The notes under the pieces are model-generated. The model ran no database searches. It worked only from the letters and a program-made list of their open reading frames with translations, and was not told where the DNA came from. Positions 10,401 to 25,400 of a stretch of DNA of 64,000 bases are shown one piece after another. Position 1 is the stretch's first letter. Each line of letters opens with the position of its first letter. Position numbers and translations under genes: made by a program. The DNA is from Myotis daubentonii (taxonomy: Eukaryota; Chordata; Mammalia; Chiroptera; Vespertilionidae), in the NCBI RefSeq assembly GCF_963259705.1, contig NC_081844.1, forward strand, positions 43,837,341-43,901,340, given 5' to 3'.

Positions 10401-13400
10401 CTTTGACACTAAGTATATATTTTCAACATGAAATGTGTTTGTTTGTCTTTAAATCTAGAGGGAACTTCTTGATGTGGTAGATAACAATGAATCTGCTGTC
10501 ATTGTTGCCCCGACATCATCAGGGAAAACCTATGCTTCTTACTACTGCATGGAGAAAATCCTGAGAGAGAGTGATGAAGGGGTGATTGTGTATGTTGCTC
10601 CAACAAAGGTACTGTGTGCATATGACACTCTGTATCTTACTGTAATTTTCCTCAACTATAGCTTGTGCCCTTAATCCTGGGGAGGTACGAGAGCACACAG
10701 ACTCCAGCATTGCAGTCATGGATGTGAGTGCTTATGGGCTGTGTGGTCTTGAGCTAGTTTCTTACCTCAGTTTCTCTACCTGTAAGAAGAGGATAATAAT
10801 GCTTACATTTTACAGTAGCCCACCCTTATCCATGGTTTTGCTTTCCATAGTTTTTGTTATCCATGGTCATCCATGGTCCAAAAATATTAAATGAAAATTT
10901 CCAAAAATAATCAATTCATAAGTGTTAAATTGTGTGCTGTTCTGAGTAGTTTGATGAAGTCTTGCATTCTGTCCTGCCCAGGACATGAATCATCCAGTGT
11001 ATCCATGCTGTATGCGCTCCCTGCTCCCTGTCCATTAATCACTTAACAGCCCTCTTGGTTATCAGATTAACTGTCAAGGTATCGGCGTGCTTGTATTCAA
11101 GTGACCTTATTTTACTTAATAATGTCCTCACAGTGCCAAGTGCAAAAGCAGTGACACTGGCAATTTGGATATGCCAAGGAGAAGCTATAAAATGCTTTCT
11201 TTAAGTGAAACGGCATACATGTATAGGAAAAAAACATAGTACTATATATAAGGTTCGCTCCTACCCCTGGATTTAGGCAGCCATTGGGAGTCTGGAAGCA
11301 TATGCTTTATGGATAAGGAGGGGTGGAGAGGGCTGTGGTACTTTTGTTCTAAGCATTAAGGGAGATGATGTATGTAAGGCATCTTTAAATATGTCTGGGT
11401 GTAAACAATGACCAATAAATGGTATCATTCACCCTTATTTTTTATTCATTTTATTGCTTAAACCTCCTTAGGTCCAGCACTTATTAAAAATAGGGATTTA
11501 ACACTTTTGAGAATTTTGCTCAAAGAAACCATTTGATATCTGTGCCAGGGTTAAGAGAGGATAGATAAGTTCATAAAAGAAAGTGTGAGAGGGAAAAAAC
11601 AGCCTTATTTTGCTTTCATGCTCTGTAGAAAATCCCTGATTACTGCAAATTCTATATCTATAGTCTTCTTCTTCTTCTTTTCTTTTTTATAGCAAAAAAA
11701 AAAAAAGATGTCTACTAGAGGCTCTTGGATGATGTCTAGAGGCTCTTGGATGAATCAGAATTTTTCTCTTTATCTTGAAGGGATTTGGTATATTCCTTCC
11801 TCTCTCTTTCTCAAGGAGAATACTTCATTGCAGGCCTTAAAGATGCAGTGAGAGAAGAAATTCAGAGTGCCAGTGTTGGTAGGGATCATCTCTGTCCTAT
11901 GTCCCAGTCCTCTCACTTTATGGATGAGAAAACTGAGGCTCAGGGAAGTTAAGGAATGTGCAGATTGTTGGAGAAACAATTAGAATTTTAAATAAAATTT
12001 CATCATCTGATTTCACCTGTTCAAATAAATATTCCATTTCTGTGGCATAGATTGTTGCTTATTGTTTTTTGCCATCACATTAATAAGAACTGTGATTTAT
12101 TATACATTAAGGAAAACTTTAAAATGGAACCAGTGGGAAGCATTTGTGCAAGTAATTATTTTATTAAGAAAGAGTTATATAGCCTTAGATGGTTTGGCTC
12201 AGTGGATAGAGCATCAGCCTACAGACTGAAGGATCCCAGGTTTGATTCCAGTCAAGGCACATGCCTGGGTTGCAGGCTCGATCCTCAGTGTGGGGTGTGC
12301 AGGAGGCAGCCAAACAATGGTTCTCTCTCATCATTGCTATTTCTATCTCTCTCTCCCTCTCTCTTCTTCTCTGAAATCAATAAAAGAGAAGCATACAAAT
12401 TGGTGTCACTCCTCTACGCCCACCAGCCAATCAGAGTGACTATGCAAATTAATCCAACAAAGATGGTGGTTAATTTGCATACACAGGCGTGGAGCAAAGA
12501 CTGAAGGGTCCAGGCAGAGTGAAGACTGAAGCCAAGGCTCGCTGGGGCCACAGCGGAGAAGCCAAGCCTCGCTGCGCCCGGACCAAAGGCCTGGGTCCCG
12601 GGTGCCAGAGGAAAACCGGTGCCGACAGCCAGGGGAAGGAAGGCCTATTGCGTGACTCTTTGTGCAACAGGCTTCATAAACATATATATATATATATATA
12701 GTATAAAAAGTTATAGCCCTTGCCTCTTTGGCTCAGTGGATAGAGCATCGGCCCTCAGACTGAAGGGTCCCAGGTTCAATTCTCATCAAGGTCATGTACC
12801 TTAGTTATAGGTTCGATCCTTTGCTAGTCGGGAGGCAACCAACTGATGTGTCTCTCTCACATCCATGTTTCTCTCTCTCTCTGTCTCTCCCCCTATCTCC
12901 TTCCACTCTCTCTAAAAATCAATGGAAGAATATCCTTGGGTGAGGATTAAAGAGAAAAAAGAAAGAGTTACATAAAATTGGTACTTTACTTTTTGCTTGT
13001 AAAGTTGTTCCAGATACTAGTTTGCTTTAAACAGTTTGTTCAGTGTTGTCAATAATTACTGAATAGCACATTGTGTCCGTTATGATTGAAGGCTCTTGTT
13101 AACCAAGTGGTAGGAACTATCTGCAGTCTGTTCACCAAAGCGCTGCCAAAAGGACTCGTGGTGTGCGGAGTGTTCACAAGAGATTACCGTCACGACACCT
13201 TGAATTGTCAGGTATGTCACCGCCATGAGCGCATAATGAATAATAATGCGTACTAAGGCACTTTGGTAGGCACTACCAGGCTTTAATGTGAGGATACATT
13301 CAATTCACAATCACCCTGTGAAATATATTTATATGTTAACATTGTTTATATAATTTTTACTTAATAAAGTGGTTAACTTTCAATAAATTGTATTTTCTAT

Positions 13401-16400
13401 AATAAATAAAATGCTTTTCTGAAATTTCAATATGAGGTGATTTCAAATCTTTCAATGATGATGGTTTCAAACTGAGATGATTTTATATTCCCAATGGACT
13501 ATGTGGGAGAATGTTTCTTAATGAAATAAGCTTATTTTTTTAAATATATCAACCACAACATACATTTGTTACATGTGTTTTATTTTTACACAGATGAGAT
13601 GGTTGTTTTAATGGAAATGCTTATATGAACATACTGTGTCATCTAAATATTTTATTGATGTTTAAAAGGAAGGGAAGGGTGGGGTCTGAGTGGAGGGGAG
13701 AAAAGAGAGGGAATGGGAGACATCTGTAATAGTGTCAACAATAAAAAGAAGTTAAAGCTTGAGATTTAAAAAAATCAAATCAATGGTTTCCTTTTTTAAA
13801 AAAACAGATATTGGTGACAGTGCCTCAGTGCTTGGAAATACTCTTGCTATCACCTCGTAATCAAAAGTGGATGAAAAGGATGAGATATGTCATCTTTGAT
13901 GAGGTATGCTAACTTCATTACTATTCTTCCACTAAATATTTGTATGTACATAAAATATGTAGTTTATGTATTTTAGTAAAGATGGCAATCCTATGGACAG
14001 TTATTAAAGTAAACATTCAGTTTATGGAAGGGATAGATTGAATGTGTGGGTGTTAAAAGGTAGATCTGGCCCTGACCGGTTTGGCTCAGTGGATGGAGCG
14101 TCGGCCTGCAGACTCAAGGGTCCCGGGTTCGATTCCGGTTGAGGGCATGTACCTAGTTGCGGGCACATCCCCAGTGGGGGGTGTGCAGGAGGCAGCTGAT
14201 CGATGTCTCTCTCTCGTCGATGTTTCTAACTCTCTATCCCTCTCCCTTCCTCTCCGTAAAAAATAAAATATATTAAAAAAAAAAAAAGGTAGATCTGGAA
14301 GTAGTTAAAAGGGAAAATGGAAAAATGGAAAAATTTCTAGAAGAGTGATAATAGTAGAGGGAAATTATCCCAGAAAGCACTAGACAAACCAATGACATTA
14401 GCAATAGACTTTTCTTCTTTTAGCCATAGAACTTCTATCCCACAAAACCAACTATCTTTTAGGAGGTAGTTTCCTATACCTATACTGGTTGCATTAATAG
14501 CTAAAATGGGTCATGTCACTCTATTGCTGGTTTAAAAGTTAAAGTGCTTCATGTTGCTAGCTAGCTTTCATTTGTTGAATGATACCAGAAGGAAATAAAA
14601 AACAAAATACAAATAAACAAAACAAGGAAACGGACAGAAATAAACAAAGGAGGCTGCAAATATAGGAAGATGATATAATTTGAACATGAAATTTGAGTTC
14701 TTTTCTAATACATGTATTTATTAGTTTCTAACACATTAATGTATTGAAGGTTGTAGATTAACCTTAAAGCACTGCTTTAACAACACATGAAACATACATT
14801 TTTATGATTCACTTTAAAATATGTTTTAATTGCCATTATTATTTAGTTTTTGGTCCATAGGTTAATGGAAAGTATATTTTTAAATACACTTTTCTTAAAA
14901 AAAAAACAACTATCTATTTCTAGCATAGTTACATTTAGGTCAAGCATATCTTCATATTTTTTTCAACTTTTGAAATTCAAATTGATAAATAATTTTCATA
15001 TCAGCAACACATATTGAGAAAATTAGATAAACAAGCATTTCAAATATCATTTCTGCTACCATTAACTATACAAACTACTTTGTAATGTACAGGACTTTTA
15101 TAAGGATACTAGAGGCCCGGTGCCCAAAATTCATGCACGGAGTGGGGGTGTGTGTCCCTCAGCCCAGCCTGCACCCTCTCCAATCTGGGACCCCTCGAGG
15201 AATGTCTGATTGCCCATTTAGGCCCAATCCCACCGGGCAGTCGGACATCCCTCTCACAATCCAGGACTGCTGGCTACCAACCACTCCCCTGCTGGCCCGA
15301 CTGCCCCTAACCACTTCTGCCTGCCAGCCTGGTCACCCCTGACTTCCCTCCCTTGCCAACCTGGTTGTCCCTAACTGCCCTCCCCTGCCAGCCTGGTCAC
15401 CCTCAACCACCCTCCCCTGCAGGCCTGGTCACATCTAACTGCCCTCCTCTGCAGGCCTGGTCCCGCCAAAACTGCCCTAGCCTGCAGGCCTGGTCGCCCC
15501 TAACTGCCCTCCTCTGCCGGCCCAGTCATCCATAACTGCCCTCCCCTGCAGGCCTGGTCTCTCCCAACTGCCCTCCCCTGTAGGCATGGTCCCCCCAAAC
15601 TGCCCTCCCCTGCAGGCCTGGTCCCCCCAACAGCCCTCCTCTGCTGGCCCGGGCATCCATACTGCCCTCCCCTGCAGGCCTGATCACCCCCAACTGCCCT
15701 CCCCTGCAGGCCTGGTTGCCCCCAACTGCCCACCCCTGCAGGCCTTGTTTCCCCCAACTGCCCTCCCTTGCAGGCCTCATTGCCCCCAAATGCCCTCCCT
15801 TGCAGGCCTGGTCCCTCCCAACTGCCCTACCCTGCTGGTCTGATCACCCACAACTGCCCTCCCCTGCTGGCCATCTTGTGTGTTGGAGTGATGGTCAATT
15901 TGCATATTACCTCTTTATTATATAGGACTAGAGGCCCAGTGCATGAATTCATGCATGGATGGGGTCTCTCGGCCTGGCCAATGATCAGGGCGATCAGGCC
16001 GATTGAGACTGTGGGAGGTTGGCAGGCTTCAGGGATTGGCTGTCATAGAGCACTGACCATCCAGCCAGCCGGGAGGAGGGACCACAGGAGGTTGGCTGTG
16101 GGAGCACACTGACCACCAGGGAGCAGCTCCTGTGTTAAGCGTCTGCCCCCTAGTGGTCAGTGCATCATCATAGTGACCAGTCAACCGGTTGTATCAGTTG
16201 CTTAGGCTTTTATATATATAAATTGTTAAACTTTACTGAGTGATATTTAATGAGATGTTTTAAAAGAATAAAATGAATAGAGATACCTAAGGAAATAGTT
16301 CATGTTTTCTCATTGGAAAATTCAATATTATGATTATAACTGCTCTGATTATAATTATAATTATGATAGATCATTTTTACATGATAGGTCATTTTGGACA

Positions 16401-19400
16401 CAAATATATCATTTTAGACAATTAGGTCTCTAAATTTTTCTATTAATTTATTGCAATCGCAATAAAAACTCAGATTATTTTCCTGTCCTTTTGTGGTATT
16501 TGTATGTGTGACTGTGTGTGCACATTTGAGTGTTGTGGGGAGGAAACTGATTACTTGATTCTGAAACTCACATGGAAATGCAAAAGGGAAAAAATAATCA
16601 AGATACATTTGAAAAAGAAGGTGAAAATAGGCCCAAAATGCACTTAAAAAAGAAGATCAAGGTGAACAGACCTGCTCTATCAGGTATTGGGATTTATTGT
16701 AGACCTATGATAATGGAGTGGTACCTTTTGAAATGGATAAAGATATAGACAAATCAGCCAGCATTAGAAATAGACATTTTATTTAAGAAAAACGTGGCAC
16801 TGGTAATAGTTTTGGAAAAAATGGAAGAGGAAAAACAATAGATTTCTTCCTCACCTCATACACAAAATCAATTTCAAATGGTTTAAACACAAAAATATAA
16901 AAGGCAAATTGATGAAACTTTATGTTATTTGAAGAGAATATCTTCATTACTTAGGAGTAGAGAAAGACCTCTTAAGCACAAACTATGAAAAACAGCTTAA
17001 CAAATTTATATTAAAATAAAGAATTTTTATTCATCAAAATATATAATTAAGAGAATGAAATTACAAGCCACTGAGTGGGAGGTATTTGTATTTATAAACT
17101 GGCAAAGACCTCTCATTCAAAATATATAAGGATGTCTTTAAAATATTTAGAGAAAAGGCAATCACAAAATGAGATTTTCCAACGTCTAAAACACCCCTGA
17201 AAAGAAACTGAACTAAATTAAAATCACAATGAAACACACCAATGAGGCAGTAAAGGTGGGAATCTGACAGTGTCCCTGTTGTGGAGGAAGTGGGGTGATG
17301 GGAAGGCCCATACACTGTGAGCAGGGGGCCCCTTTGGAAATCCTTTTAACAATATCTAATGAAGATGACCATACTTCATGAACAAGGAATTCCCATCCGA
17401 GTTATATATCTGAGGACTAGAAAAAAAAGATTTAAGAACTTAAAAAATAAGACAATTTAAGAACCCTCACGCATGTTAAGAGTAGCAACTCAAATGTCCA
17501 TTAGAGTGGAAATAATAACAAAATGTGGTATATTTATACAACAGAATACATAGATCAATGAAAATAAATATAACAGAATAACCTTAAAATTGTAATATTG
17601 AGCAAAGGACACATGCTATATAATTCAAATGAAAAAAAACCTTACAAAACCAGCAAAATCAACTTTTATTGTTTGTGAACACACATGTATATATGTAAAG
17701 AAGTATAATGAAAACCAAGTGATAACTTTAAAAAAACAATGTAACTGCTGAAGGAGGTTGTTCTAGCATGGACTTCAGAGATACTGGAAATGTTTGTCTT
17801 GATTTATGAGGATGTTTTCTTTACTTAGTTAATCTGAATCATACTTTGCTAATATGAAAGTATATTTTATACAATTACTAAATGTTACATTCACAATAAA
17901 AAAATGTTTAAAAAGAATGCGAAGATTCAGTTAGATCAGGGGAACCTCTTTTTACTGACACGGGCCATTTAGATATTTATAACATCATTCACAGGCCATA
18001 AAAAATTATCAACCTAAAAATTAGCCCCCTATATTTGGTCAAACATTGAATTAACTCATCCCTAATGCTTGGCAGGGTCAGACCAAATTATTTTGTGGGC
18101 CTTATATGGGCCTTCAGGCCAGACGTTCTCCACCCCTGAGATATAAATAATTCTATTACACATATTGCTATACATAAAATTTTAAGAGCTAACTGTCCAG
18201 CGAATGCCATTTATTCTTCAGAAAAACACAATAAAGTAGTTACTATTTTTATGGCTACTGAACTGAGACAAAGAGAGATGAACTCTACCCAGTTCACCCA
18301 CGCTAAGTGCAGAGCCAAGGTTAGAACACAGGCAGCCTGCTTCCATTTCCTGAGCTTTATTGCGGCACAGACACACAGAGGTATCTATCTGTACATGAAA
18401 AAAGATGAGATTGATTGTCCTGTAACATAACAATGAAGGGAAAAAAAACCCTACAGAATGCTTATTTTAAATCTTGTCTTTTTCATCTTTAGTTAAAATA
18501 CTAAAGAGTGCTTATCAAGTTTCACTTCATCACTATAAATTTCACATGCATCTCCAAACTATTGGCCCTTCTAACACACACTTTATTGAAACGACCTTAT
18601 TATCAGTATATTTCTGATGTTATATACATGTTTTTCTTTTTCTCTTTTCTCTCTGTTTTGACTAAAAGCTTCTTAAAATAAATATTTTTATTGATTTCAG
18701 AGAGGAAGGGAGAGGGAGATAGAAACATCAATAATTAGAGAAAAATTATTGATCGGCTGTCTCCTGCAGGCCCTACAATGGGGTTCTAGCCTGACACCCA
18801 GGCATGTACCCTGACCAGAAATTAAAACATGACCTGGTTTATATGTTAATGCTAAACCACTGAGCCATGTGAGCCGAGCTTGACTAAAAGCTTTTTTTAA
18901 AAATATATTTTTATTGATTCTAGAGAGGAAGGGAGAGGGAGAGAGAGATAGAAACATCAATGATGAGAGAGAATCATCAATTGACTGCCTCCTGCACGCC
19001 CCCTATTGGGGATTGAGCCCCAAACCTGGGCATATGCCCTTGACTGGAATTGAACCTGGGACCCCTCAGTCCACAGGCCCACGCTCTATCCACTGAGTCG
19101 AACTGGCTAAGACTGACTAAAAGATGTTTGAAAGCTTCTCTTTACTTCTCCAAAGTACTTCACAGTGGATAAATGCTTCATAAATAAAGGCTTCAGTAAA
19201 AATTAGAAATTAAGCATAAATAAGACTTTTGAAATTGGGTTCTCATTCTATAAATACTAGAAGCCTGATACACGAAATTCCTGCAAGGGGCTTGGCCCTC
19301 GCAGCCCTGGCTTTGTCCGGAAGGTCATCCGGAAGGACACCCAGAAGGTCATTTGGCTTTCCAGTCTAATTAGCATATTATATTTTTATTATTATAGATA

Positions 19401-22400
19401 GGCTATAATTACATAAGAATCTAATTTTACTAAATACAGGCTTATTGTTAGCTGAAAATTTTACAGAGATTATTTTAAATCAAGTCTTTTAAAATTTTCT
19501 GGCTTTCATATATTATTATTAGAGGCCCAGTGCACGAAATTTGTGCAAGGTTAGGGTCCCTAAGCCTGGCCAGTGATCAGATTCCCCGCCTCCCCACCTC
19601 CTCCTTCCCTCACTCCCTCAGCGCCCCGCCTCTGCTGCTGGTCATCCGCCATTTTCCACGCCGCCCACTAGTGGTCAGCACATGTCATGGCAAGTTATTG
19701 AACTCCCAGTTGAATTTCCGAGGGGACACTTTGCATATTAGCCTTTTATGTATATATAGATTAATTGTCCATATCATTGTATCAAACTAATAATGAATGA
19801 ACTTCTATAGTCAGGTGACTAGGCTTTCTCTAGATTTCTAACTGGTACAGGATAAGTGCCTTTATTTCAAACTAATTTCAAATCAATTTATTTCAAATTA
19901 ATTTGTTTTATAAACATTTTTATCTGTATTGCAGTGATAGGATTAGTGATACATGAGTAAAATGTTGTATTTTTATAGCGATTTTTCATCATCTTATCTT
20001 TTTATAGTAATTGCTATAATTTAGCCAATATTTCATTTGTAAACAAGACGTACAAAGTGTGTTTTTTTGCTCAACTTGTTCTTGCTTGTAATCATTATTA
20101 CCATGACATGTGATAAGTCTTTTTCACAGTTCAGCTATCATCATGCATAATAGAACAAGTCATCTCTCAATATATTATTCTCAAATCCAGTTTAATTCTC
20201 CTCAAAGTCATGATGGGATTCTTTGATCAACAACTTTGTCAGGAGTGAATGAACATTACTGAATGTGGAGAGAGAAGGAAATAATAAGTTCTAGTAGCAT
20301 AATCTATTAGTATTTTGGGAGAAAAAGTGGAGCTGACTTAATACTGAGTCTATGTAACCACATTGCCAGGTTCACTGTCTTGGGGGAGAAATTGGAGCCG
20401 AAGTTTGGGAGCATCTTCTTGTTATGATTCGGTGTCCCTTTCTGGCACTTTCTGCTACTATCAGTAATCCTGAACATCTCACTGAGTAAGCCTGAGTTTT
20501 GTATTCATTTAATTGCCATTAATGATAATAATAATACAGACAGATTATTTAAAATACTCTTTAAAACAAAACAAAAACTCTCTTCAAGTAAAACTTATTC
20601 TCTTCAAATTTTGTTATGTATAACTAGAAGACATTTGCACTCATCCTTTGACTAGATGTAACTTACATACTGGTTCTTCAACAATGTTGTGTGAGAGTGC
20701 TTTAATTTTCCTGTTTATAGCTTGATATTTGGGTTCTCAGAGAATAGCATATAGCAGTTTAGAACCATCCTTCAATAGGCTATGCCCACTACTTTTCTAT
20801 GCAAAACACCAAAAATGTTTTTAAAAATTAGTCAACACATATCGCAGAAATGGATATACCCATTTAATTGGGTAAATGAATTTAATAAGTATCAGTTCTT
20901 GGTGATTGCATAAAAGTAATTGATTTTAACTGTGTGAGTGTAAATAACATTTGAGTATGCATAAAATGTAGAGATTTTTATTCTCTTAAAATCAACTAGA
21001 AGCCCAATGCATGAAATTCATGCACGGGGCGGGCAGAGATCCCCTCAGCCCGGCCTGCACTCTTTTGTAATCCGGGACCACTGGCTCCTAATCGCTACCT
21101 GCCTGCCTTCCTGATCACCCCTAACCACTTGTCTGCCTCCCTGATTGCCCCTAACCCCTCTGCCTGCCTGCCTGATCAACCCTAACCACTCACCTGCCTG
21201 CCTGATCACCCCTAACCACTTGCTTTCCTGCCCTGATTGCCCCAACCACTCTACCTGCCTGCCTGATGGCCCCTAAATGCTTGCCTGCCTGGCTGATGAC
21301 CCCTAACTGCTTGCCTGCCTGCCTGATTGCCCCTAACCACCTCTGTCTCGGCCCCTGCTGCGGCAGCTTCATCCGGAATGACGTCTGGATGGTCGTTTGG
21401 CTGTCTGGTCTAATTAGTATATTATGCTTTTATTATTATAGATGTTTAATAATTTTTCTCAGAAAACAAATGATATGGGGCTTTTTCTGTGACAATAATA
21501 CCTTTCTTTTCTTCATAACTAGATGGTTGGTGTTAATTAAAAGATACTGGCAACATGTTGAAAGCAAAATGGAAAATTCTAGTTCATTGCCAAATGTCTT
21601 GAAAGTTTCAAAGAAACAACAAAGAAAAAGAATAGAAAAGCCATCCTACAGAGTTAGACTGGGTAAGACTATCTTAACTAAGAGAAGGGGGTGCTCAGAA
21701 TTATTGAGCACACTCTATGTGCTTGCAACATATTAAAGCATCTTTTATAAGTAAAAGAATTTGATTTGAACTACAGATCTGAAGGGAAATCAATTTTTTG
21801 CAAATTTTATTTTATTTGTTTCCATCACCACTTATTCTCCCATACCCCTTCCACCTCCCCTGCTCTCCCTCTCATAATCACCACCCTGTTGTCAGTGAGT
21901 TCTTTCTCTCTTTTTTTGTTCAATCTCTTTACCCTCTCCAGGCCCACAACCCCCACCCAACTGCTGTCAGCCATATAAGTAGAATAGTTTGATTCTTATT
22001 ACAAATCTGAAGGGAAATAATTTTTTTTCCTATCATATTTCATTCAAATGTGGAATCTAATGAACAATATGCACAAATAAGCAAAATAGAAACAGACTTA
22101 TAGACAGAGAGGAAATTTTGTTTTAATATACAGAGGAAATTAAATAAGAATCTTAGCTCTAGAAGATTAATGACATGCTGAAGTTCACACAGCTAATGGT
22201 AGATCTAATAAACTTGAAGATCAAGCTCTTTGCAAATATGATATATTTTTAAATAATGTGAATTCCTCTACAATTCAGTATGGTTAAAGATGTAATTATA
22301 GCACAGATAAATGTTTCACTTTCTATATTGTAAAAAAAAAAAATTATAAAGGCAAAAACATGGCTAGAGGGCAGTTCAGTTTTGGTTTCCTGAAAAACCT

Positions 22401-25400
22401 TTGCTTCAAAATATACTGTTCTACTTATGGTCTAATTCTGTGCTATCATTCCCATTTCAGACTACAGGAATTTTTCTTTTCATGAATTTTCTTCACATTT
22501 GGATTATTCATTGTTCCTCAAAACTTGCATTTTCTTTTTTAATTAGTTTTTCTAGAATGACCTCTTATCTACAGTTAACCAAATTTTATCTATTGATTAT
22601 TTAAGAGATATTGAGGCACAACTGAAATACAACCTTAATTCTTTTCGTTCAAGTTCAATAGTATGTCCTACATTATGACATATTCTACTGTCTATTGTAA
22701 CTATTTTAATGTCTTATTTTCCTTGAGAAACACTAGACATTTTAAATATATATATATATGCAGTATATTTAAGTAAATAGATAATATATGTAATGTGTTA
22801 TATGTTATATATACATATATATTTAATCTGTATCATGGTGTCCTTTATTTTACATATACTCTAAATGTTTTACTACTGAATTAATGAATGTTTCTATATG
22901 TTATATACTTGAGACTGTTTTCATGAAAATTCTATGAAGTACTATAAAATCATATTTTTCTGGCTACTTTAAATGGAAAGCTACAGATCCCCATATGTGA
23001 CACTATGCTTTCACTTAACAAATATTAAAGTTCCTGATGTGTGCTGGGTTCCTTTATTGTCCCTAGAGTTACAATAGGAAGCAAACTCTGTGCTTATCTG
23101 GAGCTTAAATTTTAATGTGAACATAAAGATTAAACAAGATGAATAGTAAATAAAATTAAATAAACAACATGTTAGGTAATGGTAAGTGCTAAAAAAAAAA
23201 AAATAAAGCCAGTGTAATATTAATAGAGGTATTTAGAATATCAGCTTCTTTGATTAAAGAAAATGAAGGGGAGTGGGAGGAAGAAGACACATATTCTTTC
23301 TTTGACCTGGTAATATTATTCCTAAAGATAGAGAGATAATCTAATCTAATAAAAGAGAAACATGGTAATTGGCGTATGACTGCTACCCTTCCCATTGGCT
23401 AATCAGCGAGATATGCAAATTAACTGTCAGCCAAGATGGCTGCTGGCAGCCAGGCAGCTTGAAACTAACATGAGGCTTGCTTGCCTCAGTGACGGAGGAA
23501 ACCAAAGTTCCCCGCCTGCCGCTGCAGGCCTCTGAGCGGGCAGTTTGAAATATTTTAACAAATATAGAAGCTAAAAAAAACCCCAGAAACCAGCTTTCAG
23601 CGAGCTGGGATCTCAGAGCTGGAGTCAGAGCTGGAGTTATACATTGTTTCGATTACCTACTTTCAGCAGTGGAGGCCTAAGAGCTGGAGCCTCAGAGCTA
23701 AAGCTGGCCCAGAATTAAAAAAGAAAAAGAAAAAAAGGAGCAGTTGGGAGCTTCCGTCACCCACCAGCCTGAAAACAGCCCTCAGCCCCTCACACAGACT
23801 GGCCAGGCACCCCAGTGGGGACCCCCACCCTGATCCAGAACACCCTTCAGGACAAACCAGCCAGCTCCACCCATGCACCAGGCCTCTATCCTATATAGTA
23901 AAAGGGTAATATGCCTCCCAGCACCGGGATCAGCGGAGCCGAGAGGCCTCCCGGCACCGGGATCAGCGTGACAAGGGGCAGCGCCCAAACCCCCTGATCG
24001 GCACTGCTCTGTGTGTGACAGGGTGCGGCACCCCAACCCCCTCCACCCCACAGGCCCTGCTCTGTGTGTGACAGGGTAGAGCCATAACCTCCCTATAGGC
24101 CCTGCCCTGAGTGTGAGAGTGGCGGCGCCCCAACCCCCTGATCGGCTCTGCTCTGTGGGTGATAGAGGGCGGTGCCACAACCCCCACCCCTCCCATAGGC
24201 CCTGCTCTGTGTGTGATGGGGTAGAGCCATAACCTCCCCATCCGCCCTGCCCTGAGTGTGAGAGTGGTGGCGTCCCAACCCCCTGATCGACCCTGCTCTG
24301 TGGGTGATAGAGGGTGGCACCCCAACCCCCTGATCTGCCCTGCCCGGAGTGTGACAGGGGGTGGTGCCCCAACTCCCCTATCGGCCCTACTCTGTGAGTG
24401 ACAGGGGGGAGCTCCTCAACCCCCTGATCGGCCCTACTCTGTGCATGAGAGGGGGGAGCACCCCAACCCCCTGATCGACCCTGCTCTGTGCGTGACAGGG
24501 GGGAGCTCCCCAACCCCCTGATGGGCCCTGCTCTGTGCGTGACAGGGGGCAGCGCCCCAACCCCCTGATTGGCCCTGCTCTGTGCATGACAGGGGGTGGC
24601 GCCGCAACCTCCCCATCGACCCTGCCTTGAGTGTGACAGGGGGCGGTGCCCCAACCCCCCAATCGGCCCTACCCTGAGCGTGACTGGGGGTGGCATTGCA
24701 ACCTCCCAATCCGCCCTGCTCTGTGCATGACAGGGGGCGGTGCCCCAACTCCCCAATTGGCCCTGCTCTGAGCCCGACCAGGGGCTGCACCTAGGGATTG
24801 GGCCTGCCCTCTGCCACCCGAGAGCAGGCCTAAGCCAGCAGGTCATTATCTCCCGAGGGGTCCCAGACTGCGAGAGTGCACAGGCCAGGCTGAGGGCCCC
24901 CCCTTTCCCCCCGAGTGCACAAATTTTTGTCCACCGGGCCTCTAGTACAATAATAATAGTAATAGTGATATGCAATGTTCCTAATTAGTTGTATGTCTAT
25001 ATATCTATTATTTATGCCAGACCCCATTACACAGGCATGCTTTACAAAAATACATAGATACTGTATAAATTATAAAATCATAAATAAATACCAGGAACCG
25101 TCAATGATGATATAATATAATTGAAGACTAAGACCAGGAAGGAAAGTAAAGCACAGATTTGCAGTGTAGATATACTGAATCCTTTTTCAAGGTTCTTCCC
25201 AATGCACAGCACTGTTTCTAATGTGCTCCTGGCAATGGTCTCATGCATAGCTCTTCCTAGGCCTGCTTTTAATTGTAAAATCATAATTAGGTTATAGTTT
25301 TGAAAGCAAGCAGATTTTAATGATCATTTCAATCCTATACTTACAGTGTGGTACAGAGAGCGATACAATGATCTAGAAAAGTATGTGTGTTCCCTAAAGG

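Noticed and set aside
12181..14290. tRNA-like box A and box B sequences
   Set aside because: They are the tRNA-derived heads of Ves SINEs, followed by the SINE body and A-rich tail, not tRNA genes.
15500..15843. Open frames on both strands rich in G, Q, P, L
   Set aside because: Product of the 32-bp minisatellite.
23970..24745. Regular repeats that might suggest a CRISPR-like array
   Set aside because: The units are directly joined without unique spacers, in a vertebrate intron inside a Helitron.
23782..24975. 397-codon open frame on the - strand
   Set aside because: It is the translation of the 47-bp minisatellite in a Helitron. All three phases of the repeat are nearly stop-free, and overlapping frames show the same repeated words.
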